Positions 12,633-39,823 are shown, counted from the first letter of the stretch. The stretch is DNA of 64,000 nt from Anoplopoma fimbria (GCF_027596085.1 NC_072472.1:15088971-15152970); one strand, 5' to 3'. Notes: generated by a model from the sequence alone, not told the origin. A program made the numbers and translations.

Positions 12633-13349
12633 ATGGTGTGTGCATGGTGTGTTTTACTGTCTGGCGATATCAATGTATTCAGGGCATGCTTGTGTAAATA
12701 GAGTGAAGTCACATGCAGGGATCGTTTCCACTTTCCTTTTCATGAATAATATTATTGTAAACTATCTGTGACCTAACCTTTTCTGCTATAACTTTCCTGC
12801 TGAATAAAAACACATGTGGCTGATTTGGGGAAGGCTGGCCGCTGCTCGAGTGCTGGGTTACTGATTGATGACATCATGGCTCCCCGGTGTGAAAGTGGCA
12901 GATAAGAGTTACTCTGGATGCTCATAAAGTTCAAGTTTGTGCTGTATTTTAGCTTCCAGTCATAATAACAATGCCAAGTGTTTTCCCTATAGGAGTTTAC
13001 TTTTTCATAACAGATAATTACAGGTTTGTTTGAGGCACTTATGTATTTATATTCCACTGGTGATTGTTTTTGCCAAGTCACTCTTTAATTTGGACACTTG
13101 TCAGTGCTTATGTAAACATATGAGGGTGTTGTGTGTTTGGACGGTGAGTCTGTGAATGTGGATGTTATTCAAAAAAAAAAGATGTCGTGTTTTCAAAAAG
13201 CACAGAATATGTGGGGAAATGGGGGAAGACTGAATGTGTGTGAAGTGATGGTGGTCGTGTCTTAGGGCCTGATTTCAAGGTCGGACAGGAAATGCCTATG
13301 CAGATGGTGGACACTGAGAACAGTATACAGGAAACAGCCTACTCTGCAG

Positions 13350-14619
<1,270 letters not shown>

Positions 14620-14623
14620 TGTA

Positions 14624-14710
<87 letters not shown>
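14620..14710. repeat. (GT)n microsatellite
   Basis: Degenerate start (gtatgtgtgtatatgtg) followed by about 38 pure GT units. Confidence 0.97.
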
Positions 14711-14711
<1 letters not shown>

Positions 14712-14920
14712 GTAGCCTCATCACTATTCATCAGGCTCCACAGTATTTGCGTCTCATCTGCATACTGGTCCAACAGGGAACAGATTAGCATTAGAGAGAG
14801 AGAAAGGTGGAGGGAAGAAGAATCACTTTAATTTTTAACAAGATGATATGAAGGAGACACAAAGACCCAAGTAGCTGCTGACACAGCCAGGAGAGAGGGG
14901 GAAAAGAGTTGTGGGCTGTG

Positions 14921-15021
<101 letters not shown>

Positions 15022-16195
15022 GATGGGGGTGTTTGGATGTGAAATGGGGGTGAGACATCTACACTGAGAGTTATCAGTCATGAGAGAATGAGGTTTGTGG
15101 AAATGGAAATAAACAGTGTGTTTGTGTTTTGCAAATGAAAAATAACATTAAAGACCATCCTGTGTTAATGTTGCATATTGATCTCTCTGCCTCGCTCATT
15201 CACCGTGTGTGTTTGTAGGAACTCAGCTGAACCCACACATCAATTGTGCATAAATAAATAAGTGGGATAAACAATGTACCACAGTCACAATGGAGTCAAT
15301 ATCTCATTAGTGGGCTCCACACATAGTTTCCAACACTTATCGCCAAACACTGTAAGACATCAACTTTGTTCACCACATGAGTTCTATTCAACCTCTATGT
15401 TCTGGTGTGAGTAGGAAGCTAATATTTTCACCAGATCATTTTTAAACTGTAAAGGTCTAAAGTGCTAACATTTCTACACTACTGACTTCCATTTTGCGGT
15501 GAAATGTAATTGTTACCTGGACAATGTTACCTGGCAATGTTTTTTTTTTGTGGGAGCTAAATTTATTTACTGCACACTGACAAAAACAACCCGTCTCGAG
15601 CTTCAAGTCACTTTTTACTTTTTACAATTTTTTTAGGAAGACCACAAGCTTTCTCCAACTAGTGCTGTGAGCACTAGTGTGTGGTTGGTTTTGTGTATTT
15701 TAGAGAGTCCTGCCACTCACCTGAAGCATTGCTGTAAACAATTCAGAGGGAAACACACTCTGGTCTTATATTCGCCAAAAATGGGCCTTAAATCAGCAGT
15801 GAGGGAGCATTTTGGATATAAAAAAATGACCAGGGAGTCATTTGAACCGTGATTTGTGATACACTGTGTTTCACAAATCTGTGTTGCAATCAGCAGGAGG
15901 TTAGCTTGTAACGCTTATAACGTTGGCAGCAAACAGATGTTGTTGGAAAGTAGTAAGCAGATCTGTAAGGATGTATGGAGGTTTCATTTACTTAAATTGT
16001 GTAAACTGTAATACAAACAGCTCCGTTTGTCAAGTGTATTATGCAACATTTTTTTAGTTTTTATGACAGAGTCGGTCAGTCTGTCTGCTTGACTGACAAA
16101 CCATTTTGCTGCAATAAAACTGACTAAAGTGAATTGAAAGAAGTGAAAAAATATTATCTTAACTACCAAAAAACGGTAATAGATCCCAACATATA

Positions 16196-16330
16196 GCAAT
16201 GTTTGATACCACAATACTATATATCTGTATATACTACATATGGCAAAATGTTTAAAATAGCAATAATATTGTATTGTGACGTAAGTTTCGTGATAGTATT
16301 GTATCGTGGGGGCCCTGGTTATTCCCGCCT
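16196..16330. repeat. Dispersed fish repeat with 'GTATTGTATCGTGGGGGCCC'
   Basis: The segment 'caataatattgtattgtgac', followed by 'ttgtatcgtgggggccctgg', resembles a short interspersed repeat I have seen widely in percomorph genomes. Class unknown. Confidence 0.5.
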
Positions 16331-16904
16331 ACAAACCAGAAGTACAGGATTATAATTTAAGTTGCTGCACTGGTTGTGGCTAATTTTCATTGCAGTAGCA
16401 CTAGTAGATATGTTTTTTACCCTTTTATTGTCCTTTAAAATTCAGATGTCTTGCACAAATGTTCTACTACTGTAGATTTGTAGATACTGCATTTTAAGCT
16501 GCGCTTTGTCTTGGTACTGCCTGCTCGAGTGCAACTTGATAGCAAAGAACGCTTGGAACGTAGCTAACCCCTGATTAGCAGGACAGTGGTATTTTTCGGA
16601 TCGTTAAAAGTACTGAATGTGTTTTTGAATTCACAGGGAGACATTACATTAACACAAAATGTTGGTTTTATAATCAACTATTCAAAACGTTTTCCCAGTT
16701 GTTACATTCTTTTACATTTCTTTTACATTGGCTTGCAAGCACTTTATGTACAAAATATAGAAGTGAATAAACCTTGGTTTTCCTTATAGCAGCTGTGAAT
16801 GTAAGTGTATTAGGAATTATTTTTCTGTATAAATGTTGCTGCAAGCATTGAATCACATGGAGGAACTAGAGTGCAGTGGCAGAATGAAGGTTAGTAATGG
16901 TACT

Positions 16905-17230
16905 ACACTAATGTATAGTTTTGAAGTAATTGTACTTTACTTTATACTCTGCTATAACTGATAGGGAACTACTTTACTCCACTGAATTCATTTATAGCTA
17001 TAGTTACTGGTTAATTTGCAGATTAAGATTTGACACATACATTGTAAAATCATATAAATTAGCTCATTGACAAAATCAAAATGCTGCTCACAAGTTGTAT
17101 CATTAATTTATATACTATACAAATAACACTCTGAATGGTGCCATTGGTCCTGAGTACTTTCACTTTTGAAACTGTATTTTGCTACTAATACTTTAGTATT
17201 TTATACTGCAGTATTGCTACTTTAACAAAT
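16905..17230 (+). repeat. AAGTACT-type fish interspersed repeat, copy 1
   Basis: Ordered matches to a familiar fish consensus: 'ctttatactctgctataact', 'tttatagctatagttactgg', 'gcagattaagatttgacaca', 'aaaatgctgctcacaa', 'aacactctgaatggtgcca', 'gagtactttcacttttgaaa'. The consensus is recalled, not searched. Diverged and incomplete. Confidence 0.7.
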
Positions 17231-18585
17231 TTTAAAGGTCTCAATATGTATATAGAATAGAAAATATAGCAAAAAAATGTTTTGCAGAATTCAGAGAAAC
17301 ATTAAAAAAATATATTTTATCCAAGACAGCAGTTTCCTCAACTTTTCTGAACAGAGTAAACCCCAAATCAACACTTTTCTTCAAACTGAGCTTTCGCACC
17401 ATCACAGTTTTCCAGCACCAGGCACCTCTTGGGTTTGTGTGATGTGCATGTCCATGTCTCCATCATGAAAACATCAGGCCTGTGGAGTTTTCACATCAGT
17501 GCCCTGATTATAATTAATACCCATCTCTATATTTCTCCTCTGATTAGTATTTCTGACTCACACCCTCCCTCCAGCCTTCACTGTCACACCATCCCTGCCT
17601 CTCCCTTGTGATCCTCACACCTTGATCTGTAACTCCCTCACTGATACCTTTATGCCACATTCAAACCTTTTATCTCTATAATGTCTTTTTTTCTCTCTCT
17701 TTATATAATTTAACTCCCTCAGTAGCTTGAGGTGCTTTCATCCTTTTGCTCTCAGCTCACTTCCCTAATAAAGTGGATAGTTTATAAAATTGTGCCTGTT
17801 TGTGGTGAAATAAAGTGCCGCTCAGGTCTTGGACTGTGGAGTGTGCAGGCTTATTGTCTGTCTGAGACAAACAGTCTAAATTTGAGCTGTCAAAGCAATT
17901 TAACAAAAGCCTGTTTGTTTAAGTGTTGAGATTACCAACTGTTGTCCTCACCGTACAAAACACAGCAATATTGCACTGTTTTACCAGCCTGTTGTAACAT
18001 ATCTCTAACTTGCTAACAAGTATGCCATTTTAACTTAAAATGTGATATTATGTGCGTGTTTTGTTCACAACTTGTTTCCGCTGCCCTCGAGTGGCCAAAA
18101 AAATCTGTTATTGCCGGTTCAACCTTTGTTCTTTTAGAAACACATCTTCACAGGTTTACATTCCATAGTGTTCATACATATTTTGTCTGGTTTCCTCATA
18201 TTCCTCTATCCTCTCAAAATCCCATTTGAATGAAATGTATATTGTTGACAGTATATGAAGTAATGTCTTTGACTCCAGTTTTGGACAAGATCATGTTTGA
18301 TGTGTGATATCTTGACAGCTTTGCACCCACCACGTCTTTATTACACTCTGAGTCTTTTATCCACCTTTCACTACAGCAGGCCATCCTCCCTTTGGGGCCC
18401 TTGATGATGATTGGGCCCCACTGTTCTCCAATCGACCTCCCTTCTCCCTTTCTCCCTTTCCCTCCATCCCTCTGGGCCCCTTAGCTGCCATGATGCCCCA
18501 CTGTAGTGCCATTCCGAAAGTGTCGAGGCTCCCTGAGGACTTGGACTGGATGGTACCGAGCTGGCACCGGCATGTTCTCATCTCA

Positions 18586-18586
<1 letters not shown>

Positions 18587-18681
<95 letters not shown>
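18587..18681. repeat. (CA)n microsatellite
   Basis: About 47 pure units, facing the GT array at 18795-18881 as an inverted pair. Confidence 0.98.
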
Positions 18682-18683
<2 letters not shown>

Positions 18684-18794
18684 TTAGTCTCCTCTTCAGA
18701 CAGCAGTGGTCTCAGCGGGGCTGCCCTGGAGCGTCGCTGCAGCATGCTGGGTACCTGAAAAGCCAATGATACCAGGGCAAGGCCAGAATGTTAA

Positions 18795-18798
18795 GTGT

Positions 18799-18881
<83 letters not shown>
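18795..18881. repeat. (GT)n microsatellite
   Basis: About 42 units with a GTTT near the start and a TTG break in the middle. Confidence 0.97.
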
Positions 18882-18882
<1 letters not shown>

Positions 18883-19334
18883 GCATGAGTGGGGTCAAAA
18901 TGTTAAGTGGTGTATTAATCAGTAGTAATTGTATGTATGGTCCATTAAGGCAGTGGCTGGCTGACAGACAAGGGTGAGAGAGAGAAGGAAAAAAAGCGAT
19001 GGGTGTGTTCGGATATATGTGAACATGTGTGTGCGTCGACCAACAGAGAAGTGAAACTGTTAGAAATAGCATTTTAACTGTACAGCCTTTTCTACGGCGC
19101 TCTAAGCTCTATATCTTTTTATAAATCCCTGTTCTTGTTTGCTTTTCATGCCCCCCAACCCCCCGTCATCATCCATCTTCCTCTCTTTTTTAGAAATTCA
19201 TCCATCTGTGCCCAGAGCTGTTGCGAAGTTGCTCTCCTACTTTTAGAAGCGGGAGTTACCGAACAACGGTCACCACTGGAAAAACAAGCTGCTTTCTGCT
19301 ATCTGTCTCACTACTGCAGACCCACACACTGACA

Positions 19335-19435
<101 letters not shown>

Positions 19436-19735
19436 CACCTTTCCCCCAGTGATCTCTGCTGGCTGATTTGGTATTCAAGTGCTGTTGCGGGCCCAGCAGG
19501 CCTAAAGCTCTCTTTGTATTGTTTTATTACCCAGGGGCTAGGCCTTGCCACACTAACACACACACACAGACACGCGCACACACACATGCACGCACAGAGG
19601 CATGCACACGCACACACACTTTAAAACAGCACAGATAGCATACAAGTGCAAAGCAGGATTAGCATATTAGCGTATTAGTATCCTGTCTGTCAATTGGCTC
19701 TGTCTGGTTTTCTTTCTCTCACATGCTGTCAGAAT

Positions 19736-19846
19736 GAAGAGTTGCGTGAGGAGGAGGGAGAGGAGAAATGGAGGGAGATAAGGAGGGAAGTGAGGAAGAG
19801 AAGGAGGAGGAGGAGGAAGAGGAGGAAGAGGAGGAGGAGTAGGTGG
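19736..19846. repeat. GGA/GAA-rich purine tract
   Basis: A largely purine run built of GAGGAG and AGGAGG-like units on the plus strand. The R/K/E-rich frames across it are composition artefacts. Confidence 0.85.
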
Positions 19847-22159
19847 AGGGCTGCTCACTGTTCTCCAGTAGACAGATGGTAGTCCGACTCCTACTGAGTT
19901 GTCAACTGGCCAAGAGAGAAAGACGAAGAGAAGGGGATTGAGAGGAAAAGGGGCAGAGGGATGAACCTTTCCTCTACTTTTTCATCCTCCTCTTTCAACC
20001 TCTCACTCACTTTTGCTGCCAGCTTTAACTCGTCTTACCCGTCACTCTCCTTCTAGCCTCCATATTTCTCTCAGCCGGCCATCAATCTCTCCATTCGCAT
20101 CTCTGTTTTCGTCGCTCATCCGTCACAGGTTACTATTTTTTATCTGTACTTTGTCTCCTTCTTCTCTATTTGGGCATCCATCTCTCCCTCTCTATGAAGC
20201 TCTCGCTCCCTCGACTGCTACAGGAGGAAGTTAGCTGGCCAAGTTTGGAAACATGTAGCAGAGAGAAACGAAGAAAGAATTGAGAAATGTGGGGTCATAC
20301 AGTACAACCCTGATTGTGTTACAAGTAACTTACAATCTTAAAGGAACCAATTAAGTACACACATAATTCACAATTTCTGCAGCTGCATTTGTAAGTTAGT
20401 ATGCTGGTTCCCAGTAAGTACTTTAACTCAAGTACTCTACTCAAGCACAATTTCGATTTGCCTTACTCAAGTATTTCCATTTTATGCTACTTTATATTGA
20501 CACTCCACTATATCTATTTGATAGCTGTTACTTTCATATTTACATTTTACCTAAAAAAAACAAAAACATATAATAAGCTGTTAAAATAAAATTGCTTGAA
20601 TATGTTTCTCCCAGCTTTTTTGGCTTGTGACACCTAGGTAAAATGATCTGGTCCGACTTTAAAACAACTAATGTAATAATATAAAAACAAAGTAAGTTTA
20701 ATTTTGAATGCGAGACTTTAACTTGAAATGTGGTCATTTGTTGGCACTTTTACTAAAGTCAAAGATATGAACATGTCTTCTACTGCAGTAGTCCCAGAGG
20801 TAAAGACATATACACCTTCTTGTCATATTGAATAAATCTCACCTGGCTAAGACATTAAAATCATTCCTCCTGAGTCTTTCTCTGAGAGTTGCTTTGTGTT
20901 GAAAGACATACTGTGCCATGATCTGTCTGACACAACAGGGGGCAGTATGGCTCTGTCCATCACCTCCTTCAGCGAACAAAAATACTCTTAAATGAAACGC
21001 AAGACAGTATTTTAAATACAATGAAATAGATGTGTGTGCTTAGTTTAAAGCAACTCTATCTGATTGTTACAGCCGCAGAAAATCTAAATAAAGACTCATA
21101 GACTTAAAATACCGAAATGATATAGGTAGTTTGGAAATATATGTAGAAACTTTACAGTTCAAACCATTTTGACAGGGTTATAGAATGACATAGCTCACAT
21201 TTTTTTACTGTTTCCATTTTTTTTCATGTGGAAAAATGCAACACTGCAGTTTGGTAGTTGGTGCAAAGGAGAGGGCTAGAAGAAGCAGTGAGCTTGTTAT
21301 CAGAGACTCAAGTGGAGCTCCCAACGCTCACCCATTTTCTTTCAGCTTCCTTATGTATCATAAAGGGCACAATTACTCCACAATAACAAGGGAACATTTG
21401 AGCCAACAAAAGATCAATCCTACTTATGATTCTGTGTTTTTCCATTGCAGCTTGGCTTTTGTGAGTCGCAACTGCTGGGTCAAAACTTGTAAAGAAATTT
21501 AAATATCATATTTATAAGCCAGTTTTGTAGTAAAATGCACTACAATAAGTTTTTGATGGTTTTAATCAAAAGATAATCGTCTTTGTTTGTATAAATGTGA
21601 ATAATTGAAGACACAGAATTCTGTGTTTAATACATTAACACTTGTTTAAGTTGATTTACTGAGCTCACCAGTGATACAAGGGTGTAAGTCAAATTAAAAT
21701 ATTTGTTGATACATTTCAAGTAAATAGCTCAAGAAAAATAAATCACTAAGCGCTAATTAGTCCTGAAATGTTGTTGGCCTGTTAACAAAACACAAATCCT
21801 TTATGTTCTGAAAAAACAATCCTTTGTCGAGGTAAACTATTCTGACATATCAGAGTGTTGAATGCTGTATGATATTTACACTAAAACTCATCATCTTAAT
21901 GCCAGTGGTGTCTCAGTCCCTTGAGAAAATAAATTTGACAGTTTTTGATGCTAATATTACCCCATATGAACATACATCCTTGTATCCGTCACATCAGTGT
22001 TTGTATTCATTAGCGCTTGCTGTTGGAGCTTCATCAGAACTAAAAAAAGGCAGTTCGTTTTGTAGAAACACACAGAGTTTTTGTTGCTCCCTGGCTGTGC
22101 GTTCACTGTTTGTGTTAAATTGATTTTTCCGCATTTGTCAGCTTGGTATGGTACTGTGG

Positions 22160-22160
<1 letters not shown>
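19847..22160. other. Gene-free stretch with one AAGTACT-type repeat
   Basis: Pyrimidine-rich DNA at 19960-20220 gives way to the repeat copy at 20405-20740, then AT-rich unique-looking sequence. No gene is supported. Confidence 0.5.
20405..20740 (+). repeat. AAGTACT-type fish interspersed repeat, copy 2
   Basis: 'actcaagtatttccatttta', 'tgctactttatattgacact' and 'ttttgaatgcgagactttaa' occur in the order expected of the same family as the copy at 16905-17230. The 5' part is better preserved here. Confidence 0.65.
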
Positions 22161-22191
<31 letters not shown>

Positions 22192-22210
22192 CTGTGTGTG
22201 TGTGCATGTG
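22161..22210. repeat. Short (GT)n array
   Basis: Two GT blocks separated by GGC; about 24 units in total. Confidence 0.95.
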
Positions 22211-22402
22211 TGAACACATTTTTGTCTTTGTGATGTACTGATGAGAAACACTAAAATGACAGCCGTGAGCAGTGTAATGACAGTGTGAAAAGTGTCACTT
22301 TTCAAACAAATTTGTTTGGAGTGTGTGTTTGCGTGCTTGCTTGCTTGTGTGTGTGTGTTTTTTTTTCCTTACACAGGTGTTTATATGTGTTTATGAGTGT
22401 AT

Positions 22403-22404
<2 letters not shown>

Positions 22405-22489
<85 letters not shown>
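22405..22489. repeat. (GT)n microsatellite
   Basis: About 42 pure units, preceded by degenerate GTTTGCGTGCTTGC repeats from 22320. Confidence 0.98.
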
Positions 22490-22494
<5 letters not shown>

Positions 22495-22846
22495 ATTTAT
22501 TTGTCATCTGCCAAAGTAAGACAGAGTATCTTTCATCCTTTACTTCTCATCTCATCCCTGATAGAGAACCTAGTCGTGTTTGCACACACTTGTACAGACA
22601 GACACACAAACACAAAGACACTGGTTGTTTGTCTCAAATGAGCCCATAATTATACTGCTTGTTTATACTTTGTCTCCAAACAGAATGCTACAAAGTGTTG
22701 AATCTTGTTTTGTTTTCGCAGAACAAAAATAGTTTGCTTTGTCTCTCTGTAATGATGCTCTCTCACTGTCACACATTATAGCATAACAGAGTGAATGTGT
22801 GTGTGTGTGTATGTAACATGCATGTTATTCAAACAGAGGTTTTCTC

Positions 22847-24818
<1,972 letters not shown>

Positions 24819-27352
24819 GGAACACATGTACACACGGACGGACAGACAGGAACACATAATCCATCACCTAATTACATGTTGTGTGTTTAGAGAACAGATT
24901 CCTGATGCAACCAGTTGTAACCAGTACAATAGACGTGGGCCCAGCTTTGCAATATTACAACTAATGGTGGGATACTGTGCAGAGAAGCCGCTCCCTTGTC
25001 AGTATTCAAGGGCAAATTTCCCTCGAGGGCCATCAGGAGCATGCAGCATGGGGTTACAGATGGGAGAGTAGTACTTTCCCAAGTTTCGTGAGGTGTCAAC
25101 CTTCCTTGTTTTGGATAAAACGATAAAACACAAGAGGGATGACAGAAGAGAATATTGTGGCTGGTGAGATTCTGTGTATCATCTTTTGGTTAAAGGTATC
25201 CATAACACATAAAAACATAACACAAAATGTTTTTGATGTTCAATATTAGAGGCTACGTGACGCTAATTGCATGACAGTGGAACAGACTTCATTACGAAGG
25301 TAATAGAATATATATATTATATATATTTGATATATATCCTAGCAAAATAAATGACCATCTGTGATGTGAAAAGAGCCAGTCTACCTCGCAGTTCTCCTCA
25401 GCTCCATGTTTTGGTTAACAGGATACAACTCTAGTATGTGGTTTACTCTCATTATTCTCATCAGTGTCATTTCCAGCAGCTGGTCGCTGTTTTAAACAAA
25501 AAATAGCATTGATTACTGAACACATCACTGTACACTACATGCTCAATACCAAATGACAGACAGGTGGAGGTTGGTGGAGACCAAAACAGAGCTAAAAGGA
25601 GAGTGGACTTCAACCGTCGGATGTCCAGACACACAACTCTGAATAAATACTAATGCTACTGTTTGAATTTGTAAGATAAAAATATGGCAATGTTGTGTGT
25701 AGTGGCCCAAACATTACTGCTGGTAAGACATTAAACACTAAGTACTTTATATGTCATCTTGCATACATTTGCCATACTGTGATAGACAGTATATTGAAAC
25801 TGGAAAAACCAGATGTTGATTTCTGGCAAATCTCCTAGGCCTAATTATTGTGTGTGTTCCTGGTGCTATTTATCTCTATGTATCTTAAACTTACAGCAAT
25901 AATATGGGAAAAAAAACATTTCTACTGTCCAAGAGGCAGTTACACAGATGGTCTCTCATCTCCTCTCCTCCTCCTCTCCTCTCCGCTGTGATAAGATGAT
26001 GGGATTGTTGCTGAAGTTGTACAGTAAAAGGACGATGACGGTAGAGCTGACAGAAATAAGTCACGGTGATGGAGGGATGGCAGGTTTTCAGAGCAGGAAA
26101 GAGACATCAGTCTTCATCAGAGACATCAGTGCACTATGAATAGACCTCTGCAGCTGTCCTGTCTTTTCACTAAGTAACACACACACAAACACACACAATC
26201 ACACGCACCCATACACACATGAACACGCTTGTCCTGGGTGGCCACAAATGAGTGGCTGCAGCTGCCCCTATGCTTTGCCCAGGACCTGATCTTAGCCCCG
26301 AGCTGCTCCCCAAGTTCAACAGTATGACTTACCAATCATTCCCTCCAGGCCACAGACTGATGAACACTTTATGGAAACCATTAGACCGCTGCGTTTAAGC
26401 CTCTGTGTGGATATGTGCATGTGGTATGTTTGCAGTAAACTGGGAGAAAAAGGTCAAAGGATTAAGACTGTCAGTGTGAGACTAGTTTGTTTTATGATAT
26501 TCAATTTATTCAGCAAAGGCGTTTCCATATCTCATTTGTCGCATCAATTTTTTTTTTGGCAAAGGCAAACCTTCCTCAAGCAAGTGTAAAATGTAAGAAG
26601 TCTGATCAGAGTTTGATGAGAAGATTGCAAGAAGTTACTCCTCTGTACCATGTTGTACAATTACGACTCAAAATGCATCAGCCACACTGCTGCAATGGAT
26701 AACATGAAGAATATTTTAGGTACTCTCAACAACAAAATATACCTTCTTAAACAGAGTTGTTAGTATCACAAAAAACAATTGCTAGTTCAGGTCACAAAGT
26801 TTATTCAAAAGACATATTGACTCCTGCGTCCTGTCTCATAACTGTCTGCTTATCATTCCTCTCGTGGAGCTGTTTTTAATGCGACAAAGGATGTTAAATA
26901 AAAGTGGGACAAATAATAGACTTTCAGTACTGTGAGAATGAACTAGAAAACACAACTCCCCTTCCTTTGCTCCTTTAAGTGGTTATTGTCACTCATTACA
27001 GGCTTCATAATAAGTGCAGTAGTGGCTCACAAGATAAGATCATGTCCTGTAAACCCCGAGACCAAACCTGGCAACCCAGATCGTTATCATACCTGACCTA
27101 GCCGCCCTGATAAATATCACAGCCATTACACACAACTGCTGCTCAATTAGAGTGGGGGCTGCTGCTGATACAGGGCACTGTAACACACACACACACACCC
27201 ACACAACCTGGTCAATTCAGTGTTATCATGCTAACTGTACATATTGTAGTAATTTACAGTGTTGTCTTAACCTCAGCTAAACTAACCACAAGTAAAATGG
27301 CATGGCTGCCACCCATGAGTCAGGTGTACTATAATCATCATAGGGAGGAAGG

Positions 27353-27356
<4 letters not shown>
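24819..27356. other. Gene-free stretch
   Basis: A short ATATATAT block near 25306-25335 and a CA-rich patch at 26175-26220 are the only simple repeats. The balanced-composition block at about 27000-27175 might be conserved non-coding DNA. No gene is supported. Confidence 0.5.

Positions 27357-27447
<91 letters not shown>
27357..27447. repeat. (TG)n microsatellite
   Basis: About 45 pure units ending in TTGGTGGG. Confidence 0.98.
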
Positions 27448-28499
<1,052 letters not shown>

Positions 28500-28628
28500 T
28501 AACATGTGGAAGCACGGCTCTGTTCTTAAGTATGAGAAATGAAAATCAGGCCCATGGGCTTCCAGGCAAAAACACATCCTGACAATCTTTACAGCTTCAA
28601 ACATCGACTGTCAGATATCATGAGGGGG

Positions 28629-28630
<2 letters not shown>

Positions 28631-28724
<94 letters not shown>
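28631..28724. repeat. (TG)n microsatellite
   Basis: About 47 pure units. Confidence 0.98.
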
Positions 28725-29871
<1,147 letters not shown>

Positions 29872-29955
29872 AGAAAACAGCTGGATCATGTCTCTGATAG
29901 CGGAAGATTAGAAAACCCTGCTGCGGATTTGACCAGGTGTATGTTATCTTATGCA

Positions 29956-30001
29956 TGTGTGTGTGTGTGTGTATGTGTGTGTGTGGGTGTGTGTGTGTGT
30001 G
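29956..30001. repeat. Interrupted (GT)n array
   Basis: About 23 units with TA and GG interruptions; inverted relative to the CA array 90 bp away. Confidence 0.93.
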
Positions 30002-33332
<3,331 letters not shown>

Positions 33333-33521
33333 GGTGCTGGATTAGTGTGCATCCTGATGCTGGGCTACAGTGGGTCTCTGTGCCTGACAGTAATGTAATA
33401 AAACTACCAGCTCACTCCCACACAGACCTGCCTGTGCAGCAAAGCACTCTGGGTATAGTCACCACAGCGTCCCCGAGACGCAACGTGAAACCGCTGAAAA
33501 CGGTCTTCTCTGCCTTTGCGC

Positions 33522-33574
33522 TCACACACACACACATGTACACGCACACCCGCACTCTTACACACACACACACA

Positions 33575-33655
<81 letters not shown>
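33522..33655. repeat. (CA)n microsatellite, degenerate left half
   Basis: The left third has TG, CG and CT interruptions; the right two thirds are pure. Same orientation as the array 195 bp upstream. Confidence 0.97.
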
Positions 33656-33657
<2 letters not shown>

Positions 33658-34823
33658 CACTTGCTCCCACAGAGAGAAAGAGAGAGGAAACCTTTATGAA
33701 TAAACAGATGAGAGTCCATTAGTTGTAATGTTATTATCCAGCTGTCAGATCTGTGACCTCGCTGAGGGTGTGTGTTTATCTGAGCAACACAGACAGTGAG
33801 TGACAGATAGTTAAGAAACCTATTTTAGTAGCCAAGACTATTTTTTTTAAAGGGCTCCTTTTTCAAAAGCAACACATTAGCCCTTGACCTTTTTCTGGGA
33901 TGGTCATGTCGGTCATCTCTCACCCTGTAGTTACAGTCTTACACAGCATGAGTCAGGCTGTGTTTTACTTACTGTGACATGTCAAATGGCTTCTATGAAA
34001 GAGACTTCTTATATGAAATATAATTAGCTTTACTCTCCTGAGTTAAGCTTATATGTGTCTCAAAATCATTAATGATACTGCAGATCAACAAGAGTTTATA
34101 AAGCCCAAGTTTCAAGCTTATGTCTGAAACTTTATCTGAATAAAATGTGATTCAAAGTAGGTTTCTATCAACTACATTTACGCAAATATATTCAAGGTTA
34201 GGACATGACAATATTTCTTAATTGATCAAACACCAGTGATTCATATACATCACTCTATTTCACTGCACCTTCCCATCTAACTATTTCCCTCTCGGTTTGA
34301 TCTCAGCTTTGTATCAGTTTAGCCCTGTGGTGACCCCATTTTTTTCATGGACTCTTTCCCATCGATCTGCTTCTTGAACATCCGCTTAGTCAGTGCCAAG
34401 CAACTTCTTCTGCCCTTTATATTACAACCACCATGCATTAATAACTTTATGACGACCTTCTAATGAAGATCACTTTTCAAACAAGTTTTTCCAAAATGTT
34501 TTACTTTTCATGTAATAATTATCCTGTATGAGTGACTGTTGGTTTTCCAATTAGAGCGATCTACTATCATGTCTCTTTGAAATAAAACTCTCCCTATGTA
34601 CCAATAAATAATAATTTACAATAATTTGCCAGTCAAGTAGGTTCACGCAGTCTTTTGTATTTACAGGTACCTGATGTTAACAAGCTGCATGGGAATCTCC
34701 ATCATCCACGTTCTCAGAGCTACTCCCTCGAGTGGAGAGGCGGGCGTGTGTTGATTCCGATGATAATTAAGTCGATGAACATGAAAATGAAGATCCTTTG
34801 CTCTAACATAGTGTAGGTGCTGA

Positions 34824-34828
<5 letters not shown>
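33656..34828. other. Gene-free stretch
   Basis: AT-rich, no repeat family recognised, no exon supported. Confidence 0.5.

Positions 34829-34867
<39 letters not shown>
34829..34867. repeat. (GT)n microsatellite
   Basis: About 19 pure units. Confidence 0.96.
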
Positions 34868-34868
<1 letters not shown>

Positions 34869-35016
34869 TGTGAGAAAGGAAAAGAGAGAGAGGGTGTGTG
34901 TGTCAATGTGGTGCTGAGAAGAGAACCAAAGGGCCATTTATAGCTGTCACACACTGACAACCATTACCCATGCATTTACAGTGCTCTCAGCACATACTGT
35001 CAGGAAGACTCTGCAT

Positions 35017-35017
<1 letters not shown>

Positions 35018-35082
<65 letters not shown>

Positions 35083-35114
35083 CACACACACACAACACAC
35101 ACACACACACACAC
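35018..35114. repeat. (CA)n microsatellite with AACAC interruptions
   Basis: About 47 units with two single-base slips near the right end. Confidence 0.97.
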
Positions 35115-35416
35115 TCCCCACTCTACCTGACAGAGCCTAATTATCGACACCTCTCCGTGTCGGATGAAACAAAAAACTGCTCTATTTTCAGACTGATAGA
35201 GTCTGATGTCTCTCTGTCGTTTTCTTCTTCTTCTCCCCCTCTCAGCGTCTTTTGTCGTCTCTGCGCCGCCTCGCCCGCCGCCCACCCCCTTATCCGACGT
35301 TTGATTCTCGACTCGTTAAATAAGACTCAAATTAAAACAGACAATGAGGAAAGTTTCCCCCTCACAACCACTTTCATTTGTTGTGATTGTTATTCAGAGT
35401 CATGGATGGCAGTGTG

Positions 35417-35419
<3 letters not shown>

Positions 35420-35462
<43 letters not shown>
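35420..35462. repeat. (GT)n microsatellite
   Basis: About 21 pure units. Confidence 0.96.
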
Positions 35463-35463
<1 letters not shown>

Positions 35464-35565
35464 TTGTGTTCAGAGTGGAAATGGCAGGAAGTGCCATCTT
35501 GTCTTTGAGACCTGCTTCATTAGTTGTCAAACAAAACAGCCGTGCTCACCCCTGGCCCACTATCC

Positions 35566-35568
35566 TGT

Positions 35569-35625
<57 letters not shown>
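35566..35625. repeat. (GT)n microsatellite
   Basis: About 29 units with one GA interruption near the left end. Smaller GT patches follow at about 35780-35820 and 36400-36433. Confidence 0.96.

Positions 35626-39528
<3,903 letters not shown>

Positions 39529-39570
<42 letters not shown>
39529..39570. repeat. (GT)n microsatellite
   Basis: About 21 pure units. Confidence 0.96.
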
Positions 39571-39573
<3 letters not shown>

Positions 39574-39815
39574 GATCTGCATGTAAATATCTGTAGAGCT
39601 AGAGCTCGATCTCATTGCATGTTTAATTCGCTGACTGCACTTTAGGTTAGTAAATCCTTTTATTTAAATGTTTCAGAAGGACATGAGATAAACTGTGACA
39701 ATGTGTGAATAATGTCTCATTATGCTGGTGTTCACTATTCCCCCTTCTTTTGTCAATGTTTTTTTATACATCTTTTCCTCTCTCTGTCTCAGTATGCAGC
39801 AGTGTACTTTTTATA

Positions 39816-39823
39816 ACACACAC